NCBI GenBank assembly: GCA_023548195.1
Contig: JAJHZJ010000808.1
Coordinates: 1,080,182-1,144,181 of the forward strand
Length of the DNA: 64,000 bases
From: Bettongia penicillata ogilbyi
Taxonomy: Eukaryota; Chordata; Mammalia; Diprotodontia; Potoroidae
Direction: 5' to 3'
Shown here: in pieces, positions 39,001 through 49,431 of the stretch
Layout of the letters: the number at the start of each line of letters is the position of its first letter
Position numbering within the stretch: position 1 is the stretch's first letter
The notes under the pieces: generated by a model
Databases searched by the model: none
The model's input: the letters and a program-made list of their open reading frames with translations, nothing else
Told to the model about the DNA's origin: nothing
Translations under genes and position numbers: made by a program

Positions 39001-42000
39001 CTTTATTCTTATTATCTCATACAAGAACTTTGTTTAGTAGGTGCTATTAATACTCCCCTCCATTAAGGAAATTGAGTCAGACAGAGGTTAAGTGGTTTGC
39101 CTAGGGTCACATAGCTAGCAAGTCACTGAGGCAGACTTTGAACCCAGCCTTTCCTGCCTCCAAGTCAGGGCTCGATGCACTGTGCCACCTAGGTAGCTGG
39201 TACCAAGCCATGGGAATTAAGGTTTAGAGGAAGGGCTCTGGTCCCTAGAAGGAGTAGGGACCTATAAGGTAGCATCCTAATCCAGAAAAAAATCTAGGCA
39301 TTCAATCAAGAGGTATAAAAACAAGAAAGGAGGTATAAGGTTGTGGTTTGGTATTACAAAATCAGGAGAAGGTTGATGATGCTAAGCCACAAAGAATCTG
39401 GTCTTGGGCTCTTACTATCCCACAGCTTGGGTCTAGAGCTAGTACTAGAATCTGAGGCATGGCTATACCTACAAATGAAATGAAAGTGGCCCAAAGTGTA
39501 AAAAACACTAAAAGCAGGTGGTAGGTAGAAAGTCAATCACATAACAACATGCAACATGTCTACAACAGTAGATGGTAGGCCTCTATTTTATTGTCTCTGC
39601 TGGAGTTTAAGGTTGTTTTTTCTCTTATTGTGTCCTTGAGAACAGTCATTCCCTTATATGTTGTACCTCTCTTAATAGGAAATCATTCATGAAATAATCC
39701 AGTTGTCCTGAGTGTAAGAAAAAAACATACTTGAATATAGATGATGTACAATTATGATAGTACATGTAAATAGAAAATCACAGAAATGTAGACAAGATTA
39801 CAGAGTTTAATTTTGACCAGCTTGGGAAACACTAACTTAGCTGTAATTAGATATTATGCAGGTTTTTAATGTTAATAAGAAATTCTACAAATTAAAAAGA
39901 ACATTAAGATGAGAACCAAAGAAAGAAAGAGGAAGGAAGGAAGGAAAGAAGGAAGGAAGGAAGGAAGAAGTAAGGAAAGGGAGAGAAGGAGGGAGAGAAG
40001 GAAAAGAGGAACATCAATAAACCATTTTAAAGGCAAAGGGGAAGGTTAGGAAAGTATCCAAACCATGCTTATTTCCTTTCTAATGCTGTTCCCCCTTAAT
40101 CCATTATGAATCTATTTTCAAACGGTTTTATTTAAGCCCTTCTTAAACCTATACATTTCTCCAGGCTGTAGCATCTCTTGAAGTTATAGTTTCACAAGCT
40201 TACCATTTATTGGTAATATTTCATTTCATTTTTCCAAATTTACCTCTTTCAATCTTTAAGGAGTATCCTTTAGCCCTACTATACCAGGTTTAATTGAACC
40301 AGTCTATCCTTACTCATACATGTACCCTTCACAATTTTAAAAGGCTTCGATCATATCTTCTCTTAGCTTTTGTCTTACCAGAAAGAATACTAATCTTTTC
40401 AGGCTAGCCTCATATTACTGTCTTCCCATCTCCTTGATTATTTCAGTTACACTAATTAAACTATGTTTACATAATTAGTCCTTTTAATGAATTCAAAATA
40501 GTCACTTAAATACATTGAGGGCTTTTTAAAAAAAGTTCTAAATTATATTTGTGAAATGAGATTACAGAGTGATTTTTCCTAGTGCATCTATTAGCTTACT
40601 TGTAATTAGAAATTATGCAGGTTTTAATGTTACTAAGAGATTCAATGCATTAAAAAGAACATTTACAATGGGAATCAAATCTGATTCTCCTTGTGATTAG
40701 CCCTTTATCCCGAGGCTGGGAAAGTCACTCACCCACCCTATGCCTCAGTTCTCTTTTCTATCTATTAAATGAACCTGCCCAGCTCTCCCTCAGAGAGATT
40801 TTCATATTGAACAAATTAACATTTCTACAGGAAACTTTCTCTTATGTTAAATTATTTGTAGTATTCCCTACATATAGCTCTTCCCCTCTTTACTGAGAGA
40901 ATTCTATTTCACCATTTGTTCTCTAGGACTGAAACTGATTATCAAAAGTACTTACTTTGCCCTTTTATGTTGACTTTGCTTTATTTATGTTATTACAATG
41001 TAAATAAATTATATTATAATGTATTTTTTCTCTTAGTTCTGCTTATTTTACTGTTAGTTTACTTGCGTCTTCCCATAGTTCTATGAATTCCTCAGTCATT
41101 TTTTCTTAGGGTGTAATAGTATAATATTCCATTTTATTTATATGTCATAATTTGTTCAGTCATTCTCTAATCTCCAGTTTTTTCCTGCCACAAAAAGTGT
41201 GGCTATTAACACCATAATAAGGAGCATTAACTGATGCAAACATTTTTTTAATCCTTTGAGGTCTTAAATTCTGGTAGTAGTAGTAGTACTAATGATAGAT
41301 AATGTGTAAAATGTTTTAAGGTTTGCAAGCACATTATAAATATTACCTAATTTTGTCCACAAACAACCCTGAGGGGTAGTTGCTTTTATTATTACCATTT
41401 TACAGATGAGGAAACTGAGGCAGGGTCACATGAGGAAACCTAATAAGTGTCTAAGGCTAGATGTGAACTCAGGTCAGCTAAGTGGCACAGTAGAGTGCTG
41501 GACCTGTAGTCAGGAAGATTCATCTTCCTGAGTTCAGATCTGGCCTCAGACACTTATTAGGTACGTGACCCTGGGCAAGTCACTTAAACCTGTTTGCCTC
41601 AGTTTCCTCATCTGTAAAATGAACCGGAGAAAGGAAATAGCAAACCACTCCATTATCTTTGCCAAGAAAATCCCAAGTGGGGTCGTAAAGAGTCAGACAC
41701 AATTGAAACAACTGAGTTTAGAATTTGCTGAGTTTAGAAACCACAGTTCTAGCATGTTATATACTATACTATGTATGTGTATGTATGTATATGTGTGTGT
41801 ACATACATCTTTGCCCTCTTTGTGTTGTATTCCACATTTCTGTGAAATGCTTGTCCACATCTTTAAGTAAATTCCCCCATCCCCATTTTATAGATGAGAA
41901 AGTGAGACTTGGAAAGTGAATGATCTCAGAGATCTCCTTGAAATCTATCTTTTCCCTATGCCACAATACCTCTGCATGACATTTCTATAGCTACCTCCTT

Positions 42001-45000
42001 TTAATCTACTTTCTCAATTACCCTGCCATTCTATGATCTATGAAGCCCCAAATGCTAATCTCACAATTTTTGGTTTAATTCACATTTATGTAACAATTTC
42101 AAGTGCTTCTCACAACTCTATCAGGTTAGACAAAGCCCTAATCATTATTCCCAGAAGGCAAATGAAGAAACATGGGCCCAGTGATGTTAAAAGATTTGCT
42201 GGAAACCATATAGTTAATGAATAGTAGAGTCTGTTCTAGAAAGCAGGTCCCCAGTTTTTAGGAACCTTTATTTTTAATAGCAATCCTAATAAAGGTCCCA
42301 AAGGTAATCAATAACACTGAGCTAGGATTCAGACCTAGGTCTTCGGACTCCAAAGTCAATATTCTTTTCCCTACGCTAAACACCTATTATGTGTGTCTTC
42401 AAATGTTTAATACATTTTGCTAAAGTTAACTCTGAACAGGATTTCATGGGTCATAATTTTGACAGAATGTCTTAATAATTCTTTTCTACCTTGCTATTTC
42501 TTCCTACTTTTAATAGCTTTTCTCTCTTTCCTCCGTGCCAAATTGTCAGTTGGTACTCTTTGCTGCTGTCCATCTACCGGCCTCTTCCAACCTCTGTCTA
42601 CAGACACATATATAAGCTCTTCTAATTTGCTTCTTCCGTGGGCTGAGACACTAGATAAGTAAACTATTTAGAGTTATGTGTTCTGTAAGAGTCATTAAAT
42701 TTCAAGTGAAGCCTCAAAGACCTCTCTTATGGAGTAAAATGTCTGGTTTTACATTCATGCATTTTATGTTCTCATTTTGGACCATTTTTTTTCTTTGCTT
42801 TCCCAGTTCTTAGCTACATTCCAGATGGTTTTAAGTTTCCAGAAGTCTGACCTTCAGATCAGTAGGATGCTAAAATTTCACTATTTTAGCTTTTAAATTG
42901 TCCTTCTAAACCATGCTTCTATGTTTTAGGCTTATGGTTGGCTACATGAAGAGATGGGACCTGAATCTGACCCAGTGATAATTGTAAGATTTCTAGGAAC
43001 CACAGACATGAGCACAGATCTTAAGAATCTACTTCTAAGCATCTGTGAACAACTGGCAATTAACTACCGGTGCCTGGTGCAAAGCTATCCTAAGAAGATT
43101 CATGATCTTCGTGACTTGTTTATAAATCTCTTGAATGAGTCTTCATTTCAGAGGCCCTTGGTAATAATATTTGATGCTCTGGAACAGCTCTCTGATGTCG
43201 ATGATGCCAGAAAACTTTGGTGGCTCCCCATTCACCTTCCCCGTTTTGTACGGATAGTACTATCCACACTGCCCAACAAACATGGGATCCTGCAGAAACT
43301 AAGGTGCCTTATCCATGAAGAAGACAATTACATTGAGCTCATTCCAAGGGACAGAAAAATGTGCAGTCAGGTCCTAAAGCACCAGTTGCTGCGAGTCAAA
43401 AGAAAAGTGACATCAGGGCAACAGATCTATGTAAACGAAGCTTTCTCCAAGTGCACCTTGCCAATGTTTGTGAACTTAACCTTCAAGGAGGTAAGAAACT
43501 GGAGGTCCCACAAAGATGTGGATGAGTCGTCCCTTTGCGTCACAGTCCATGAAAGCATAGAGCAGTTATTTTGGTCCCTGGAGAAGAAATGTGGACAGAA
43601 GCTAGTATCCCGAGCTCTGGGTTACATCACCATGGCTAAAATGGGTTTGAGTGAAATGGAGTTGGAAGATGTTTTAGCACTGGACAACAGTGTCATGAAT
43701 GAGCTAAATGAGAATATACGACCAAGTAACCCCCTGAGGGTGCCTTACGTATATATTGCAAGGCTTAAGGAGGACCTGAGTGGATACTTGATAGAAAGAC
43801 ATGTGAAAAATGTCACACTCTTGGTGTGGGCCAATAGGCACCTACAACTGATAGCACAGAAGCTTTACCTACATAATGACACAGACCTGCGCGAAATGCA
43901 TACGATCCTAGCAGATTATTTTCTGGGAGTCTGGTCTGGTGGCAGGAGGAAAGCTTTCTGCCTCGAAGACCCGTACTTGAATGGCTGCCTTGATCTAGAA
44001 AGCAGAAGTTTGCTAGAGGAAGAAAAGCATTTCCTAGAGCAGGCATCTTTTGATAGACAGGCCCCAGATCAACCCTGGGTGTTTCAGTGCAACCCACTAG
44101 AGCCTGATATCTTTTTTGTCAATCACCGCAAAATGTCAGAGCTTTTACACCACTTGACGAGATGTGGGAAAACAGATGACCTTCTCTATGGAGTCATCAT
44201 GAACTTCAGCTGGCTTTATACCATGGTAAAAATTGGCCAATTTGACAAAGCCCTTGCAGACATTGAGGTGGCTTACAACTATTCACAAGAGAAGGAACTG
44301 AAGTTTCTGGCCAGTACCCTTCGAGGCATCAAAAGCAAGATCATTACGTTCCCTGGCTCCCTCTCTGCAGAGCTACAGCAGAGGCTTCTCCCAGTTGTCA
44401 GTTCATTACCCAAATTGAGGCACCTTCTTTTGGAATGTGACAAGGATGGACCTAAATACTGCTCCATTGTACCTTTACATTCTTCCATGGATGTGACTTA
44501 CAGCCCCGAAAGACTTCCCTTGTCATCTAGTCATCTACACGTCACAGAGATTTTGCCAACTTGTAACCCAAGTACTGTCCTCACAGCTTTGGAAAATGGT
44601 TCCATCAGCACATGGGATGTAGAAACTCGTCAGTTACTCAGGCAGATCACCACAGCCCAGTCTGTTATTCTGGGCATGAAGCTCACCACAGATGAAAAGT
44701 ACCTTGTGGTAGCCACAACCAACAATACCTTGTTGATTTATGACAACATAAATTCCTGCCTCCTCTCTGAAGTTGAAATTAAAGGTGCCAAGCATGGAAG
44801 TGGTTCTAATTTCATCAATGGGTTTACTTTGTCAGTTACACATGCCCTTGCCTGGTTGGAGGCCAGCAAAGATGTTACTGTCATTGATCTACTTTATGGA
44901 TGGCCTCTTTATCAGTTCCACTGCTGGTATGAAGTCACTTGTGTCCAATGCTCTCTGGATGGGGTATATGCTTTCTGTGGGCAATATCTAAATACCACTA

Positions 45001-46859
45001 CCATATTTCATTTAGGGAGTGGAGAAAAGCTCTCCACTGTGACATCTGAATTTTCAGGTGGCTTTGTGAAATTTCTTCTCATCTTGGACACAGCACAGGA
45101 AATGGTAATGGTTGACAGTGAGGGCAGCCTTTCTGTATGGAATACTGAGGAAATCACCAATCCCCAACTAACGGATGATTTTGATTGTCGAAGAGAAGAC
45201 AGCGAAGTTGTCAGTATTGAACTTTCTGAGGACCAAAGTGCAGTTCTCATCTGCAAAGCCCTCAGTATAGAACTCTTAGACACTACAATGTGGAAGGTGG
45301 CAGAAAAATTCAGAGCCAAACACAATGAGCGCTTTATCTCTGCAGTGCTGTCCAAAAATGGCGACTGTATAATTGCTACTATGGAAAATACCTCAGCTGT
45401 GTTTTTTTGGAGGAGGGACACTGGACAGTGTATGGCAAGTTTACAGGAAATCTCAGGAACCATAGTCAAGCTGGTCAAGTCTAATCACCATAATATGCTG
45501 CTATCTTTATCTACGAGTGGTGTCCTTTCTATTTGGGACATAGATATAATTACAGCAATGTCCAACATAGACAAGACTGGAAAACCCATCCAAAGACTGG
45601 TGTTACCTGCTAGAGGTGAAATAATTTACTCCCTAGATGGATCTGAATCTGTCCATAAGTGGAACTTTAGCAATGGATTCATTGAGGCAGAATTTAAGCA
45701 TGAAGGCATCGTAGAGCACTGTGTGCTCACCTCCTCTGGGGATGTAATGGTGACATCAGATGACAAATGTAGCCAATATGTGTGGCACACCAATAGTGGT
45801 GAAAACCTCTTTCGCATTAATGGGCAAAGAATATCCCAGCTGCTGATTACACACAATGATCAATTTGTGGTTTCACTTTGTGAGGAAAACGCCTCTAGGG
45901 TTTGGCGACTGGCCACAGGCCACAGGGTGTGCAATATTCTCACTCCTTTACAGAATGCATTTATAACCTCTGCAAATACATTTGTGGTAGGCATCACAAA
46001 AAACAAAGTGCTGGCAGTGAGCTTATGGACAGGAAGCATCACCAAGAAGTTCTGCTGCGAGGATGGGACCATGATTGTAAATTTCAAATTGATACCTGAC
46101 TGCCCTGATATCATAGTGTTTATAACATCAACGGAAACTGTGAACATCTGGAGCCTAACAGACGAAGTCATCTGTCGACGTGTGCAACTTCCAAACAATT
46201 TCTTAAAAAATCTAGAGGACTTTGAAATTTCCCCCAATGGGAAACTAGGTATTATGTCCCGGGGGGATGAAAATATAAATGTTCTTGATCTGCATAGTGG
46301 TAAGCTACGAGTGGTACATGCAGCTGGAATCATCTGGCGGCAGAGGTTATCTCGAGATGGCCGCTACCTGGTCTATATTTGTTTCAGGAATGGAGAAGAG
46401 GAAGATGACAATGGTGCGGTCTCCAGCTTAATTGTCATGAGACTTGCAGATGGAAAGAACATTGGTGCTTGCTCACTTTATAAGACACCAACATATCTTG
46501 CACTGTCACAGAGGCACTTGAATATTATCGTTGGTTTTGATGATGGAAGTATAGGGATTTATACTGTAGTGGACCGGGTAGATGCAGCATTGAAAATTAA
46601 AATTGCCACTTCAAACAGTCGGCAAATTTTCAACAGTGCAACACAAGCATCCAGGCCAAAGTGTAATAGTTATTGCTTTAAGGCTACTGCAGATTGTATT
46701 TGGAGAGAATCCACAGAGGTGTTTGCAAGAGATAGCCCCATCACAGTGACTGATCCTGCAGAAACAACTGACGCAACACCAACCAAAAAACACAATCCTT
46801 ATGACCGTGTATGCTCTGCCATAGAGAGCAGAGGCCACAGTTTTGCTGCTGACAACTAA
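29563..46859 (+). CDS. NWD2: NWD2, NACHT and WD-repeat protein 2, four 3' coding exons (gene overview)
   Basis: The exons join as 29563-29766, 34771-34915, 38030-38619 and 42930-46859, giving about 1622 residues and one stop (TAA 46857-46859). The spliced product reads like vertebrate NWD2 throughout. It has an N-terminal region ending in GLLGEKYGNIRIPGE, a P-loop GPCTGKT at 38572-38592, a Walker B-like LVIIFDAL at 43158-43181, and a long C-terminal half with many WD-type strands such as SISTWDVE, SVWNTEE, SIWDIDI, VWRLATG and NIWSLTD. About 120 N-terminal residues are missing compared with the human protein (size from memory) and should lie left of the window. The family is a STAND-type NTPase: the NACHT domain binds nucleotide and the WD propellers bind partners. 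The cellular role is poorly known, and family knowledge suggests mainly neuronal expression. No frameshift or internal stop was seen, so the gene looks functional. Confidence 0.95.
29930..30115 (-). mobile_element. CORE-SINE, reverse
   Basis: 'catggatctagagctagaaaggatgac..attttacagatgaggagactgaggtc..ctgaacccagatcacctgacttc' is a near-complete reversed copy 160 bp after an NWD2 exon. Confidence 0.8.
30130..30215 (+). mobile_element. L2 LINE 3' tip
   Basis: 'tagtgcttagcacagtgactggcaactagtgagtgtttactaaatgc' is an L2 terminus. Confidence 0.6.
30240..30660 (-). mobile_element. Two MIR-type SINE fragments, reverse
   Basis: 30240-30430 has 'caaagcactatgcatacattatctcacttgaccatcataaac..aggaagctgagac'. 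30530-30660 has 'ccatcttgaagatgagataactgaggg..tttgcccaagatctcacag'. Confidence 0.65.
30965..31085 (+). mobile_element. SINE fragment
   Basis: 'aaagtacagtggaaaggtcactggcctgggactcaagg..ccctgggtctcaattt' is a diverged SINE head and core. Confidence 0.5.
31097..31280 (-). mobile_element. MAR1-like SINE, reverse
   Basis: 'cagccatgtctaactctttgtaaccctgtggg..tttgccatttccttcttcag..gcccagggtcacacagctaataaatgtctgaagcc' shows the RTE-type tail and core. Confidence 0.75.
32135..32260 (-). mobile_element. L2 LINE 3' tip, reverse
   Basis: 'tgatcaataaacatttactaagtacctactatgtgccaggtagtgtgctaagcaccagggatac' is the reversed L2 terminus, well preserved. Confidence 0.75.
32764..33180 (-). mobile_element. L1 LINE 3'UTR, reverse, interrupted by a GAAA array
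   Basis: On the plus strand it reads as the reverse of the marsupial L1 tail: T-run, 'ttattttccccttaattacatg', 'attgagaaggcaag', 'tgtgcagtcatgtaagtcatatttcc', and after the microsatellite 'cttcaatctgcattcagact'. The GAAA expansion sits inside this tail. Confidence 0.8.
32969..33079. repeat. (GAAA)n microsatellite
   Basis: About 27 GAAA units with one extra A near 33044, inside a reversed L1 tail. Confidence 0.95.
34502..34700 (-). mobile_element. CORE-SINE, reverse
   Basis: 'gagttagaaggaatccaaaagtccatctaatcc..aaatgaggaaagtaaagcccagag' is reversed. It ends about 70 bp before an NWD2 exon. Confidence 0.75.
34771..34915 (+). CDS. NWD2: NWD2 internal coding exon (second in window)
   Basis: This exon has 145 nt, starts in phase 0 and leaves one base for the next codon. 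The acceptor is 'tttttgatag' and the donor is gtaact at 34916. It encodes MPSSANTENEKKWQE followed by a lysine-rich helix (EEIKKIFKTAVKLLHEKGK) and ends YLFS plus the first G of an Ala codon, which the next exon completes with CT. The first ATG is internal to the protein, not a start. The charged helical content fits the linker between the N-terminal region and the NACHT domain of NWD2. Confidence 0.92.
36962..37620 (-). mobile_element. CORE-SINE, reverse, split by a hAT-like element
   Basis: 36962-37000 ('gatttagagctagaaaggactttcgagatct') and 37502-37620 ('ctctaatccaaccccctcattttacaaatgagg') are two halves of one reversed SINE. Confidence 0.75.
37001..37501. mobile_element. Non-autonomous hAT-like DNA transposon (about 500 bp)
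   Basis: The element starts 'cagcacttctcaaaactt' and ends with the near inverted copy 'cactttgagaacagcta'. The interior 'ttcccaaagagcttttgtgtatg..gagaagagtggcattgttttacat..tgcttctgcattcaatctattg' is a mammal-wide DNA-transposon type. Flanks tactaatt and ctctaatc could be a decayed 8-bp duplication. The exact family name is uncertain. Confidence 0.7.
38030..38619 (+). CDS. NWD2: NWD2 internal coding exon with NACHT P-loop
   Basis: This exon has 590 nt. The acceptor is 'gttttttcag' and the donor is gtaaat at 38620. It completes the split Ala codon and reads AIEDEFDFALGKQTPAFLKK through to LLLAEVAKK. The Walker A motif GPCTGKT occupies 38572-38592, close to the 3' end, so the exon border cuts the NACHT domain just after the P-loop. 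The frame also extends upstream to 37966 and downstream to 38640, but those ends have no homology and pass through the splice sites. The exon ends in phase 0, joining directly to AYGWLHEE in the last exon. Confidence 0.95.
38950..39200 (-). mobile_element. MIR/MAR-type SINE, reverse
   Basis: 'taagtgcctactatttggcaggcattg' leads into 'gtttgcctagggtcacatagctagcaag..ctcgatgcactgtgccacctaggtagct', a nearly complete reversed copy. Confidence 0.8.
39926..40010. repeat. GGAA-rich purine tract
   Basis: Impure (GGAA)n followed by GGGAGA runs. Confidence 0.85.
40090..40460 (-). mobile_element. Possible L3/CR1 relic
   Basis: A diverged stretch includes 'caggctagcctcatattac' and 'aaaaggcttcgatcatatc', which resemble the older part of CR1/L3 elements read in reverse. 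Weak. Confidence 0.35.
40960..41270 (-). mobile_element. L1 LINE 3' region, reverse, old
   Basis: The order 'tagttctatgaattcctcag', 'gtgtaatagtataatattcc', 'cataatttgttcagtcattc', 'gccacaaaaagtgtggctat' is the reverse of the L1 3' region (VIDEO-type 'aatggctgaacaa..' end). It is diverged. Confidence 0.6.
41280..41474 (-). mobile_element. MIR-type SINE, reverse
   Basis: 'aaggtttgcaagcacattataaatattacc..accattttacagatgaggaaactgaggc..gatgtgaactcagg' is reversed and abuts the next SINE. Confidence 0.75.
41475..41717 (+). mobile_element. MAR1-like SINE, full length
   Basis: It runs from the head 'cagctaagtggcacag' through 'gagttcagatctggcctcagacac' and 'tgaccctgggcaagtcac'. The RTE-type tail is 'gccaagaaaatcccaagtggggtcgtaaagagtcagacacaattg'. 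Confidence 0.9.
41875..42390 (-). mobile_element. SINE scraps, reverse
   Basis: 'ccccattttatagatgagaaag' (41880) and 'gaggcaaatgaagaaac'-like text near 42160 are old reversed SINE pieces. 'gctaggattcagacctaggtcttcggactcc' (42322-42352) is another. Confidence 0.5.
42930..46859 (+). CDS. NWD2: NWD2 last coding exon: NACHT remainder and WD-repeat region
   Basis: This exon has 3930 nt (1309 codons plus TAA at 46857). The acceptor is 'tatgttttag' before 42930. It begins AYGWLHEEMGPESDP and carries a Walker B-like hydrophobic strand ending in Asp (LVIIFDAL, 43158-43181). The rest of the STAND module and helical linker runs to about 44500. A beta-propeller region follows from about 44540 to 46620, with repeated (S/V)xxW(D/N) strands. 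The tail is polar and ends ADN. An ATG at 42954 is inside the exon and should not be taken as the start. One very large terminal exon is the known NWD2 architecture. Reverse-strand open frames of about 95-157 codons inside it are composition shadows. Confidence 0.97.
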   Translation, partial: AYGWLHEEMGPESDPVIIVRFLGTTDMSTDLKNLLLSICEQLAINYRCLVQSYPKKIHDLRDLFINLLNESSFQRPLVIIFDALEQLSDVDDARKLWWLPIHLPRFVRIVLSTLPNKHGILQKLRCLIHEEDNYIELIPRDRKMCSQVLKHQLLRVKRKVTSGQQIYVNEAFSKCTLPMFVNLTFKEVRNWRSHKDVDESSLCVTVHESIEQLFWSLEKKCGQKLVSRALGYITMAKMGLSEMELEDVLALDNSVMNELNENIRPSNPLRVPYVYIARLKEDLSGYLIERHVKNVTLLVWANRHLQLIAQKLYLHNDTDLREMHTILADYFLGVWSGGRRKAFCLEDPYLNGCLDLESRSLLEEEKHFLEQASFDRQAPDQPWVFQCNPLEPDIFFVNHRKMSELLHHLTRCGKTDDLLYGVIMNFSWLYTMVKIGQFDKALADIEVAYNYSQEKELKFLASTLRGIKSKIITFPGSLSAELQQRLLPVVSSLPKLRHLLLECDKDGPKYCSIVPLHSSMDVTYSPERLPLSSSHLHVTEILPTCNPSTVLTALENGSISTWDVETRQLLRQITTAQSVILGMKLTTDEKYLVVATTNNTLLIYDNINSCLLSEVEIKGAKHGSGSNFINGFTLSVTHALAWLEASKDVTVIDLLYGWPLYQFHCWYEVTCVQCSLDGVYAFCGQYLNTTTIFHLGSGEKLSTVTSEFSGGFVKFLLILDTAQEMVMVDSEGSLSVWNTEEITNPQLTDDFDCRREDSEVVSIELSEDQSAVLICKALSIELLDTTMWKVAEKFRAKHNERFISAVLSKNGDCIIATMENTSAVFFWRRDTGQCMASLQEISGTIVKLVKSNHHNMLLSLSTSGVLSIWDIDIITAMSNIDKTGKPIQRLVLPARGEIIYSLDGSESVHKWNFSNGFIEAEFKHEGIVEHCVLTSSGDVMVTSDDKCSQYVWHTNSGENLFRINGQRISQLLITHNDQFVVSLCEENASRVWRLATGHRVCNILTPLQNAFITSANTFVVGITKNKVLAVSLWTGSITKKFCCEDGTMIVNFKLIPDCPDIIVFITSTETVNIWSLTDEVICRRVQLPNNFLKNLEDFEISPNGKLGIMSRGDENINVLDLHSGKLRVVHAAGIIWRQRLSRDGRYLVYICFRNGEEEDDNGAVSSLIVMRLADGKNIGACSLYKTPTYLALSQRHLNIIVGFDDGSIGIYTVVDRVDAALKIKIATSNSRQIFNSATQASRPKCNSYCFKATADCIWRESTEVFARDSPITVTDPAETTDATPTKKHNPYDRVCSAIESRGHSFAADN

Positions 46860-47501
46860 TTACACATTTAGATGGGTTAACTGAAATTCATGATATACAT
46901 TTGTCTTCTACATAGGAGATAGAAATGGTGCATTCTTTTAAGCAAAATGAAATATAAGTGACTGGTATTTGTCCACATATGCGTAAAAACTAGAGAGGTA
47001 GGAATGTGTTTTGACTATGGTTTTTTTTTTCTTTTTTGAGATTAATCTATGAAAATCTTCTTCCAATGACCCATCATTATATGGAAGTGAGCCTGTGTTC
47101 TCGAAGGCTGTAGCAACAGAATGCAAGCTCTGGTAGGTCAAAAAGCCTTTGAGAATGGATCCTGCAATAGATTGCACATCTTGCCCAAGCACTACCCTAA
47201 GTTTAGAGAAGCCCATCTTTGGAGATTTGATTAACGGTTTTTTGACCACAGAAACAGTTCAAACTGCAAACTAAAGTATGGAAAGACTGTGATGCACCTT
47301 CATGATGAGCACGCCCATGCAGAAAGAATCATAGCTCCTTGGAAGCATGGAATTAATCCAAGTATGAAATCTTCACTGGGCATTTCTAGCAATATTCTTT
47401 ACATTGATGCTTCACCTAGAAGTTAAAAAGGAGTACAGTATATTGATTATATATTTGCCAGAAGTATAACCTGTTCAGTTCACTAGATACCATAGGCAAG
47501 G

Positions 47502-47503
<2 letters not shown>

Positions 47504-47538
<35 letters not shown>
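47504..47538. repeat. (CA)n tract in the NWD2 3'UTR
   Basis: About 17 CA units. Confidence 0.95.
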
Positions 47539-47539
<1 letters not shown>

Positions 47540-48639
47540 GCAGTTTGACCAAAATCATTTATCATACTTTTTTTTAAGTTAAATTCAAACAACAATTACT
47601 TTGTCTCCATGATGCCAAATAATTCTTGTTTAGCAACATTTGATTGTGAAGATTATATAAATACAGCCTTAAGCCCACTCTACCTTTTACCATCCAGATA
47701 GCAAAGACCTATATCTGGCGATAAAAGTCAGAAAGTGAGAATGGGGAAAGTAATTTAACAATCCTGACCATATGAAACTCTCTGGTGGCTACATCCTAAC
47801 ACAAAAGGAAGGGACCTTTAAAAGATGTGAAGATGACAAGCTGTAAGCTGGATGGGACAAGAGTCAATCGGCAGTTAAAAGGGCAACCCAGATGCAGAAA
47901 ATCAGTGCAGCAAAAGATGCGAATGTGGGTTTTTGCACAAAGGAGGAAACCATTTCTTTAGAAAATATTTCCCAAGTTATAAAAGAACATGTTTAATACT
48001 AAAAATTCATTCCTTTTTAATGTCTCTTTCAAAGTACATATTTTGCTAGATTTAATGAATACTCATATAAGAGCATTTCAAATGTAGTTAAACTGTTCCA
48101 TTCTATTATTGTATTAGAAGGTTACTCTTCACTCTCTTATGAGAAAGTATGAATTATCTCCTAAATCCCTACAATGAATTTCAGCAGAAGGAAAGATTTC
48201 TTGATATGCCATGTATGAACTACTGATAACATTTGCCTTACTCTCATTCCTCTTCTGTCCTGTGTTGAGTGCAGAGAGATGACCAAATACTCTGGGACTA
48301 ACAGAATATGCCTGTATTTGTGCTAAAATATTCCATAAAATCTTAAGGCTGTCCAAAGGTTCTTTACTGTTCCTGTTTGTAATAAATTTCTTACTCTACA
48401 TATGTATGAAGGCTTATTATCTGTTTTACTTCCTGCTTTGGAACTGTTCTGAGCCTTTTATATAGTGTGATCAGTTTCAAGGCAGAAGCTGTGAAATATT
48501 TTTTTAACTATTCCACTTGATTCAAGAAAATGGTTACATCCTAAAAACTAAAAGTGTTTTTTCCCCTACATGGCATGTCCTTGGCTAATTTTTAATGGAT
48601 TTTTTAAAGAGGAAACAAATCCTCTAACAAGTGAAGGTA

Positions 48640-48800
48640 AGAGTTTTAGTTTCTGGTTCTACCACTGACCTTCTGTGGGTCCCTGAGCCAATCACCTAAC
48701 CTCTCTGTTTCTCACTTTCTCAACCATAAAATGAGGTTAGTGATAGTTTCCTCTCTATCCTCTACAGGAATATTGTGAGACTGTGTGATATGAAATATAG
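48640..48800 (+). mobile_element. CORE-SINE fragment within the NWD2 3'UTR
   Basis: 'ggttctaccactgaccttctgtggg', 'caatcacctaacctctctg' and 'caaccataaaatgaggttagtgatag' occur in order. Confidence 0.65.
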
Positions 48801-49431
48801 TCAATTCTGAATTATTGATCCTGATGGAGAAAAAACAAATGGCATATCACTCATGTCTTTTATATTTGACCTTGAAACGTAGTCTGAGACACTAACACCC
48901 TGAGATATGACTCAAATACAAATTATCATCCTCCTCCATGCCAAGGCCAGATCTGCTATGGTACTATTGGCCTGAGTCCAAGTCAGGTAGTAGCCAAGAG
49001 GTAGACCCAGGTCCTCGTGTACATAGATACATAATCTAGAATTGATTGTATATGAAAGTGCTCATCACAGACAGACCAAGGTCATTAAAGGTATCACTAT
49101 TAGTATTATAAGTAGTATGAGTTGGACCTCTGTGCCACTAAATTTCTAAAAGTCAGATGCCAAAATAAATTACATGTAGCGTGTGAATGTTCTATGTAAA
49201 AGCCAATATAGTAAGTATCGAGTGATTTGAATGATTTTCCTAACTTGTTTGCAACTCCTAGATCATACTGAATGTTTTTATGTAAACTTTGTATTGTTGG
49301 GAAGAATTACCCAATCAGAGATTTATATTTTCTTAAATGTTACATTTAGTTACATTTTGTTACAGAGTTGTTAAACTAGAATATTATTGCAGTCTTATAA
49401 TATACAGTCTTGTGTATGCATTGTTTGTATG

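Larger units (their letters stand above)
38620..42929 (+). other. NWD2: NWD2 intron, 4.3 kb
   Basis: The intron runs from GTAAAT to TAG. It contains a reverse MIR/SINE (38950-39200), a GGAA-rich tract (39926-39985), a probable CR1/L3 relic (40090-40460) and a reverse L1 3' end (40960-41270). A reverse MIR directly abuts a forward MAR1-like SINE at 41280-41717, and SINE scraps continue to 42390. Confidence 0.85.

Noticed and set aside
42954..42956. ATG as NWD2 start
   Set aside because: It lies inside the exon; protein similarity continues upstream through the splice junctions to 29563.
45008..46333. Antisense open frames of 156 and 157 codons opposite the last NWD2 exon
   Set aside because: They mirror strongly conserved sense codons; no promoter or splice signals and no protein similarity recognised.
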